Source: Apostichopus japonicus (Eukaryota > Echinodermata > Holothuroidea > Aspidochirotida > Stichopodidae). Taken from it: a stretch of DNA of 64,000 nt. The stretch is taken from contig NC_092567.1 in the NCBI RefSeq assembly GCF_037975245.1, positions 18,154,376-18,218,375 of the forward strand, in the 5' to 3' direction. Under the pieces are notes generated by a model. That model worked only from the letters and a program-made list of their open reading frames with translations. It ran no database searches and was not told the DNA's origin. Position 1 is the stretch's first letter. Each line of letters starts with the position of its first letter. The position numbers were made by a program, and so were the translations under genes. Positions 47,701 through 64,000 of this stretch are shown piece after piece.

Positions 47701-47762
47701 TCGATCTACTGCGTAAATTATACTTTGGTCGATTCTCAATAACATCACCCATTTTGTCAACG
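38554..47762 (-). CDS. tmem41b: TMEM41B orthologue, ER lipid scramblase (seven exons)
   Basis: Exons 47647–47762, 46151–46292, 43953–44081, 42960–43053, 41611–41715, 39360–39498 and 38554–38723 join into 294 codons with every split codon matching (vertebrate TMEM41B is about 291 residues). The N-terminus is charged (PKYNLRSRSKE). A first membrane helix lies at ~57–76, followed by the DDAKALGKVLS segment. The VTT/DedA-type domain then has FAIPGS, LSILSGF, RITPFLPNWFIN and APPSFVAI, and a last helix lies at ~268–285. The C-terminus is KKFE, a dilysine ER-retrieval form. TMEM41B is known to scramble phospholipids in the ER and to support autophagosome and lipoprotein formation. The ATG at 47762 has a good context; 38 further open codons upstream are unlikely to be used. 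Confidence 0.95.
38766..38824. repeat. (TA)n microsatellite at a SINE end
   Basis: About 59 bases of TATATA with two C interruptions, abutting the 3' end of the SINE-like element on its minus strand. Confidence 0.95.
38825..39030 (-). mobile_element. tRNA-containing SINE-like element, family 2, copy 1
   Basis: On the minus strand it contains a tRNA-like block (GCGTCCATAGCCTAGTGATT … GGTTCGATTCCCGG), followed by GGCTGGAAGTTTTTCCACTG. The same order is found at 59215–59440 in the other orientation. About 95 bp of conserved sequence lies upstream of the tRNA-like block. A (TA)n run (about 38766–38824) adjoins its 3' end. Lies in tmem41b intron 6. Confidence 0.85.
39360..39498 (-). CDS. tmem41b: tmem41b exon 6
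   Basis: Encodes residues 193–238 plus one base. Acceptor CTGTTCAG, donor GTAAGA. Contains RHREHLLNYIIFLRITPFLP and NWFINITSP, the signature loop of the family. Confidence 0.95.
40191..41197. repeat. 50-bp minisatellite in tmem41b intron 5
   Basis: About 20 copies of a 50-bp unit: ATGTCCTTGTCAGATGCGGT, CAATATGCTATATAACCGGT and GCATAGTAAC in order. Most copies differ by one to three bases; the first copy and the fifth and sixth are the most divergent. Every unit carries a TATA-like TGCTATATAA and the palindrome ACCGGT. Confidence 0.97.
41386..41460 (+). mobile_element. tRNA-Thr-like SINE head or tRNA pseudogene
   Basis: AAGCTCAGTTAGTAGAGCGC forms a good D-arm and box A. The loop CTTGTAA would give anticodon TGT, and GGTTCCAATCCC is a box B with one change. 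The anticodon and acceptor stems do not pair, so it is not a functional tRNA. A related block is at 49680–49745. Preceded by a C-run. Confidence 0.65.
41611..41715 (-). CDS. tmem41b: tmem41b exon 5
   Basis: Encodes residues 158–192 (35 full codons, phase 0 on both sides). Acceptor CTGGTTTCAG, donor GTAAGT. Contains CSAAGASNCYLLSHLVG and EKWSGA. Confidence 0.93.
42960..43053 (-). CDS. tmem41b: tmem41b exon 4
   Basis: Encodes residues 127–157. Acceptor ATCCTCAG, donor GTGAGT. LQTFAIPGSISLSILSGFLF is nearly the vertebrate sequence and begins the VTT domain. Confidence 0.95.
43953..44081 (-). CDS. tmem41b: tmem41b exon 3
   Basis: Encodes residues 84–125. Acceptor CTTCTTGCAG; donor GTATCC is unusual after position 4, but it restores a Phe codon with the next exon (TT|T). 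It contains LPRDLDDAKALGKVLSRYND, highly conserved in TMEM41B. Confidence 0.92.
44901..45927. mobile_element. Element with recurring GGGGTAAAAAAAACAA words (tmem41b intron 2)
   Basis: Left end AGTGGGGTAAAAAAAAAACA (about 44901) and right end TTGTTTTTTTCTACCCCAAC (about 45907) are inverted copies. The same word recurs in both orientations inside, near 45068, 45103, 45121, 45520, 45551 and 45882. There is no transposase-like frame. The inverted ends suggest a non-autonomous transposon of about 1.03 kb, but its limits are approximate. Confidence 0.55.
45950..46100. repeat. AT-rich run with TCTAGATAATA words
   Basis: Imperfect TATA repeats with three ATATCTAGATAATA-like words; similar words also occur near 44876–44890. 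Simple AT-rich DNA close to exon 2. Confidence 0.7.
46151..46292 (-). CDS. tmem41b: tmem41b exon 2
   Basis: Encodes residues 37–82 with split end codons. Acceptor TATGTTCAG, donor GTAAGA. It includes the first membrane helix, SLIYVAVIFLSALCVMLFVY, and SFPELE. Confidence 0.92.
47647..47762 (-). CDS. tmem41b: tmem41b exon 1
   Basis: Encodes residues 1–35 plus one base. Start context ACAAAATGG. Hydrophilic N-terminal tail with many Ser and Lys/Arg/Glu. Donor GTACAG. Confidence 0.85.
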
Positions 47763-48074
47763 AATTTAGAACACAACAAAAGACGACTGAGTATCAGATG
47801 ATCACGAATGACGTCATACACTAGGAAGCTATGGTCTACTATATAACTTGATGGTGTGATGTATATATGACGCATACAGTGGGCAACTTGAAAGGATTAC
47901 AGACTGTTTTGATGTGTCATAGTCCAAGTAAACGTACTTTAGATAATAAAATGTTTATAGTTTCCTATCTGGGGATGTGACATAAAAGTCAGTGTGTTAA
48001 GGTTTGCATATATCTTAAAGCATTTTTCATTTGCTCAGTCCTTCAAGTGAAGGGGTCAAATGTTAGGAAAGTAA

Positions 48075-48150
48075 TAATAATAATAATATAAGAATTTGTA
48101 TAGCGCTTTTATCCAGTTAAAAAAAAAAAAACTGTTCAGAAGCGCACTAA
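48075..48150 (-). mobile_element. Truncated end of SINE family 1
   Basis: TTTGTATAGCGCTTTTATCC follows an (AAT)n run, matching the TATATAGCGCTTTTTACC end of the copy at 49262. Only the 3' end of the element is present. Confidence 0.5.
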
Positions 48151-49261
48151 TAAGGTATCTACTAGTATATTATAACAAATTCAAAATTTATAATATGAAG
48201 TAGAAACACCCCCCGATTTCAAGGTGATACAAAAATTTAAAAGGTAGCTAATAGCTCTTCTTTCTCTTTCTATGGGTTGGGAGAATTAACCTAGACCCCT
48301 CCTCCTTCTGCAAAAGATGTCAGCTTTCATATCTTGCCTCTTTATATAAATGTGAATCTACCCCTGATGGTGAATTATACACTCAAGAAAAGAATTAGAT
48401 ACATCAATATTTGCTTGCAGTAGTATGTTTATTAATTTGAAGTTATGGAATATATATGTATTCTGTTTTTAATAATAGTTATAATGCATATGAAAGAGTT
48501 GTGAGTAATACAGTATCAATTTTAAACATGCAAAATGATCCATCTTACATGTTTGATAAGAAATAATACCTTTAGAAATATTAGAAAACAGTCTTTGCTG
48601 TGACAGTGCAAGAAACCAATGGCAGGGGGAGAAAAAAAGGGTGTGGTGGGGGGGGGGCGGATAACTGACATGGCCCATCTTCCATCGTCAGTTAAGAGAC
48701 TTTCTCCCCTTTCAACTGGGGAAGAGCTTGACCACTGCTTCTGGTGTACACCCTTCATTTCAGGCACACCAAATGTATTTATTAATTTGACAGGGCTAGA
48801 ATTGACACAATTTTTAGCCACTTGCTAAACAAAATACCAGTGCATAAAGCATCTAATGGTCAATTGGCATTAAACTACCACACAGAAATTTTGAAATATC
48901 AAGGCAGCATAGAGTAATGGATATATATAAAACTGGAAAGTTGTTCTTATAGCGTAGTCACAAACACAGGGTAACTTGGTAGGGTTTAATTCAATTTACG
49001 CACCCTTATAAGAATGGAAGACGTCTTAACTCTATATAAAACAGGAAGACAGTTTCTACATTTGAATACTGATAAAAACACTAATCTGAAGACAGTAAAA
49101 TGTATCCTTTCCTCTTTGAGAGATGAAAGAGAGATAGAGGTGGAGAGAGGAGGTGGAGAGAGAGGAAGGGTGCCTAGAGGAAAGAATTTCAGACACAGTC
49201 TGTGTAGTTATAGCTTCATTTAATCTTATTGTCTCTTGTGACTAATATTATATATAATATT

Positions 49262-49562
49262 TGCTTTTTTATATAGCGCTTTTTACCAGCAATAGGTCTC
49301 AAAGTGCTTTACAGACGTTATATTACCCCTGGTCAATGATAACCTGTCCCAGAGACAATCCCTCCAGTTGGCGGCAGTTATAATATACTGTGCTCAATGA
49401 AAAGTTACCTCACAGGTACCCATTTAACCCCTGGGTGGAGAGAGGCAATTGAGATAAAGCATCTTGCCCAAGGACACAACGTAATGAACTAGGCAGGAAT
49501 CGAACCAGCAATCCATGGATCACGAATCCGACGCCTTAGCCAATTGGCCACCACGCTCTCAT
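49262..49562 (-). mobile_element. tRNA-derived SINE family 1, copy 2
   Basis: On the minus strand the head has TGGCCAATTGGCTAAGGCG (box A) and GGTTCGATTCCTGCC (box B), with a loop that would read GTG. The body has the CTTGCCCAAGGACACAAC word (reverse) and the ACCCCTGGGTGGAGAGAGGC segment, ending near a TATAGCGC word. Same family as 28480–28837. Confidence 0.8.
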
Positions 49563-49659
49563 CAAAGGGATCAATCATTGGTGCTAAATATGTTACATTT
49601 ACAAGGAAGACAGATATATCCCAGTCCTTAGTTGTTGGCGATCCCTATACATAGCCATT

Positions 49660-49790
49660 TCTTTTGCTGGAGGAGCCAATCAGAAGCCTAGTTAGAGACA
49701 CCGGGCTTGTAATCCAGAGGTCACTGGTTCGAATCCCATTTCTAGTCATCAATTTCTTTGCTCTTTACCAGTTTACGGGGAAGACGGACA
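49660..49790 (+). mobile_element. tRNA-Thr-like SINE, second copy
   Basis: GCCTAGTTAGAGACACCGGG, CTTGTAA and GGTTCGAATCCC appear in tRNA order. The CTTGTAA loop is shared with 41386–41460. Stems are decayed. The tail TTTGCTCTTTACCAGTTTAC follows without a clear A-rich end. Confidence 0.55.
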
Positions 49791-50766
49791 TATTCCACTC
49801 TACTTGAAGAAAACTCTACGACCATATCTTTAACCGTAACTCTTTACTGAAAGGTTGTTCGTCACGGTTGTTCGTCACGGTTGCTTGAAATTTAGACTTA
49901 TCGTTGCCAGGTTAAGCTGTCTTGCTTAATAACTCGCGGATATTGATCACACTAGATGGTCTCTGATGATTTCATCACAGAAAAATATTCTTAAATAGCT
50001 TTGCTCTTCTTTTTTTTAATAATGTTCATTTTTATTTATCATTGAAAATATGATGAAACCAGGATTGTTTTGCTTAGCTTGCAATGACATAATCTGATAT
50101 ATAAAAAAAAAGTATTTTCTATAAAACCACAAGAATATTTCTTTCACAGAATAGTCCAATTGCAAACGCTGTGTATAATTTAAATTAAAATACTGTTTGC
50201 TGGGGGTGCTGGTTAGCTTACTGAATGGCCCATCTGGGATTTGAAGTATACAGTTAGGACTGTTAGGTCAATTATCTGGAAAACATTTTTTTGAATATTA
50301 AAAGCATTACAGCTAAGATAACAGTGTATGGAAACTATTTTATCCAATGATGAAATATTTTTTACGTCTACATAACCCTTAAATCATATTGCAATTTATC
50401 TGCCTGTTTAAATTGGTTTTATTTAGCTCATCATCATTTCATTTCTGCAAAAGGTGAAGTTTGTGGAACTTCCTCTAAAAAAAAAGTCTTTAAAATATTA
50501 ACAACCCATCACAAATAAGAAACGGTTCTTTAAAAATTCTCTTCGACATAACAGGAAGAACAACTTACGAAATGTCATCACACACTAAGGCCACTGGGCA
50601 AATAATATTAAGAAAGATCACCTATTATTTTTTGAAGTGAAGATAAAATTATTTTGAAAACGTGATTTGGTGGTATTTTCATCAAATATGTTACAAAGCC
50701 AACAAATATGTTAACAAAGAAAAAAAAACAACCCATCATTGTCTGTAAAAAGTGAAAGCGAACTTA

Positions 50767-51270
50767 TTTTAGACCCCCGTCACACGTTCATCTTTCAGAC
50801 ATAACGCTGGTCCGACCATGGTACGGTTTGCGTGTGACCGCTCTGTACTATGGTCTGACGATCGTCTGACCATCGTCCACTAAAAATGGTAATTAGCATC
50901 CTTAGCCCCGAATTAACCGTGGTCCAACCATCGTTAGCAGGAAGAACCCATGCATGTGACCGCAATTGCATTATCCAACTATGCATTTTAGCGTAAACAC
51001 TGACATTATCTACTACTTACAACTAACAACCCCGCGAAACGTCGTCAAAACCGTGACCCTTGACCGACCCTACGCAACTGTGCATGATAGCTTTGCAAAA
51101 GTATAATAAGCTCACTGATGTATGTGTCCGCGAATAACTATCGTCCAAATATAGTTCAAAGTCATGTGAGTATGTGTGACTGATACCGTAGTTAGTTTAA
51201 TATGGTCGGACTATAGTTAAAAAAAATATGGTCGGAAGATGCAATTGTTATACGTGTGACCGTGGTCTAA
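50767..51270. mobile_element. ~500-bp inverted-repeat element (TTAGACC…GTCACACGT ends)
   Basis: Left TTTTAGACCCCCGTCACACG and right CGTGTGACCGTGGTCTAA are inverted copies, followed inward on each side by a weaker match (TTCAGACATA and TATGGTCGGAAGATG). The interior repeats TGGTC(C/T)GAC-like words. No coding capacity. Sits just downstream of the last exon of the cysteine synthase-like gene. Confidence 0.65.
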
Positions 51271-51337
51271 GTTATCAATTTTGAATTTGGATACATCTAA
51301 AAAAATTTAGTTAATAAAGATTTCAGCTGCATAGTCA

Positions 51338-62262
<10,925 letters not shown>

Positions 62263-64000
62263 CTGTGAGGGAAAAAAAGGAGTTGTAGTTTTATTTTAAA
62301 GACATGGATTGCCAATTGGAAATTGTGCGTCTCCCTGACTATTTTATGGGCTCGGGTCAACCTAAACAAAATGCCTCGTTCCTCAAAACACTGGTACACT
62401 GGTCTTTTTTTGTTGGCTGTTGTGTTCCAGACTTGCGAGTGGTTTCCTTTCAGAGAAATTGAGACTGCAGGACACAGAGCACAGTACCCCACTACAAATG
62501 GTTTACTCATTGAAAAATATCCTCAAACCCATTTCAGGTGACCGACCCTCTCTGAGCCAAACTGCTATATATATCAGCTCGCTTTGTTCACGGCACCCAG
62601 TTTCTTCGGTGTAACACAAAGTATGTATCATATCAAAGAGGTTGGGCTATAGTCACAAATGTGTCTTGTCTGATTTCAGATTACATCAAAAATAAAATAA
62701 AATAAAACTGTTAGTAAACTGCTTATCCACTCGAGAGCCTGTGTAAGAGAACGTGTAAAAGTAAGTTGGCCTGATGCTTTGATCCTAGCAGGATCTTCTT
62801 CAGAGGCTAAAAAAAAAAAGCCTCTGAAGAAGATCCTGCTAGGATCGAAACTTTAGGCCAACTTACTTTTACACATTCACATTATATGTAATTTGTCTGC
62901 TTTTTGTGACACATCCCAATCAAATCTCGTATTGACTAACTAAACAGTTTGCATTCTACCCTCCACTACCAATGCCAAGTTTCTAAGGGGACGTTGCCCC
63001 CTTCACCCCCAGAAAGGACCCAAAGCCAGGCACCTTGACCCCCCCGCCGTGAGGGGCAATCGCCAATCGCAACGATGCCTTTTGCATCATGTTGCCCTAA
63101 AAAGGTTGCACACTAACTTTAAAAATTTGGACACCCACATCTACCCCGTATCTGCCCCAACCCCTGGAGGTATCTAGCTGTACAAAACAACCTTCCATGT
63201 CCTGTCTGTTTGTTAGTTGACCTTGCTTAAAATATTACTTAATCCTCCAACACTAACACTGTGTCATCCCTGAATCCTTTGCAAACAGTCCACCCATTTC
63301 AACAATGCAGGGATTGATTATTAACCAACAAAAGCATAATCTAATTAGCCTTGATCTTTTCTGAAAACTTGACCTCTCCATTATAATCGTTTACTTATCC
63401 CTTGCATATTTCATCTGAAAAAGCTCTTTTTTTAGTATTCTTTTACCGCTTTTTGCAAGAATAGATAAAAAGGAAACCCAAGGGGGGTTATGAAAAAAAA
63501 AATTCGCCCATTGGTTGATGATTCACAATAGCCGGGTTTATAGTTATTTTAAACCAATTTTGAAGTTATGATATTTGCCAAAGTTGACCACACAGTTTCA
63601 GATTTTTTTTTATCCGACAGTTGTGTGCTTTGGGGGGACGTACAAGTGCTGACAATTTAGTACCTGCACATCACATAAGTCGTTATCTCCCATTCTGGGT
63701 ATTCTCTCTCTCTGTTCCATATTCATGTTTAATGATAGCTAGAATTTTGAAATGTTGAATATTTTCGCCACCTTTTTTTTGTGTTCAAAACAATTGTAGT
63801 TCCACTCTAGTTGTCTAAAGAAGCCATCATATTGTATAATGTTAGTACCACTCCTAGATTATCTCATTCAAATTCATGTTAAATACTAAGAAACACCAAA
63901 ATTATTTTAAAATACTCAAGTGATCACTTAGACTTTGCAGATGCATGTATTCTAACAGAACAATATAATAAAAGTAAAGGACAGAGGGGTATCTTTTCGA
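62263..64000. other. Upstream intron of the cysteine synthase-like gene; no exon identified
   Basis: The missing first exon should encode the segment leading into TPLVRL. No minus-strand segment here ends in a donor with the required phase (two bases of a codon) and matching residues. The region contains one foldback element and AT-rich sequence. Confidence 0.5.
62690..62880. mobile_element. Foldback element of the AAGATCTTCTTC family, third copy
   Basis: Arms 62753–62807 and 62820–62874 (GTGTAAAAGTAAGTTGGCCT … TCTTCTTCAGAGGC and the inverse) are nearly perfect and separated by a T-A-run loop of about 12 bases. The 60 bases before the left arm (AAACTGTTAG.AAACTGCTTA) match the copies at 18208–18895. 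Its interior is deleted relative to them. Confidence 0.85.

Larger units (their letters stand above)
47763..51337. other. Intergenic region between tmem41b and the cysteine synthase-like gene
   Basis: Both neighbours are on the minus strand, so this holds the tmem41b promoter at its left end and the 3' UTR of the cysteine synthase-like gene at its right. No coding exon was seen. It contains two SINE copies, a tRNA-Thr-like block and one inverted-repeat element. Confidence 0.6.

Overview
This is an AT-rich, intron-rich animal nuclear window with no bacterial features. Coding sequence is a small fraction and sits in short exons with GT–AG introns. Gene content (a Death-domain plus SEFIR/TIR-like immune adapter, a TMEM41B orthologue and a free-standing cysteine synthase-like enzyme), tRNA-derived SINEs and many small inverted-repeat elements suggest a marine invertebrate deuterostome. 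An echinoderm, possibly a sea cucumber, is my best guess; that assignment is inference, not proof.

Layout. (1) 1910–6325, minus strand: the first two coding exons of a Death-domain gene, whose remaining exons would lie left of the window. Its intron 1 holds a 29-bp minisatellite. (2) 6326–16736: 10.4 kb of repeat-bearing sequence between two head-to-head paralogues. (3) 16737–31166, plus strand: a complete eight-exon gene of 561 codons. It encodes an N-terminal Death domain, a Ser/Gly-rich and basic linker, and a C-terminal SEFIR/TIR-like domain. Its first two exon boundaries match the minus-strand paralogue in position and phase, so the pair arose by duplication and inversion. Intron 6 (6 kb) is loaded with transposon relics. 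(4) 31167–38553: gene-free, AT-rich sequence between convergent genes. (5) 38554–47762, minus strand: a complete seven-exon TMEM41B orthologue (294 codons) with a 50-bp minisatellite in intron 5. (6) 47763–51337: intergenic, with SINEs and an inverted-repeat element. (7) 51338–62262, minus strand: nine exons of a cysteine synthase-like PLP enzyme, with its 5' end not found. Large minisatellite and microsatellite arrays lie in its introns.

Reading frames and splice phases were followed through every junction of the three long genes and they close without a frameshift, which is the main support for these models. The two Death-domain genes would act in innate immune or IL-17-type signalling. TMEM41B is an ER lipid scramblase. 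The cysteine synthase would act in sulfur amino-acid metabolism. The three gene types have no evident functional link.

Most of the long open frames in the window come from tandem repeats and are not genes. Dispersed repeats were recognised by comparing copies inside the window, so family names are descriptive only.
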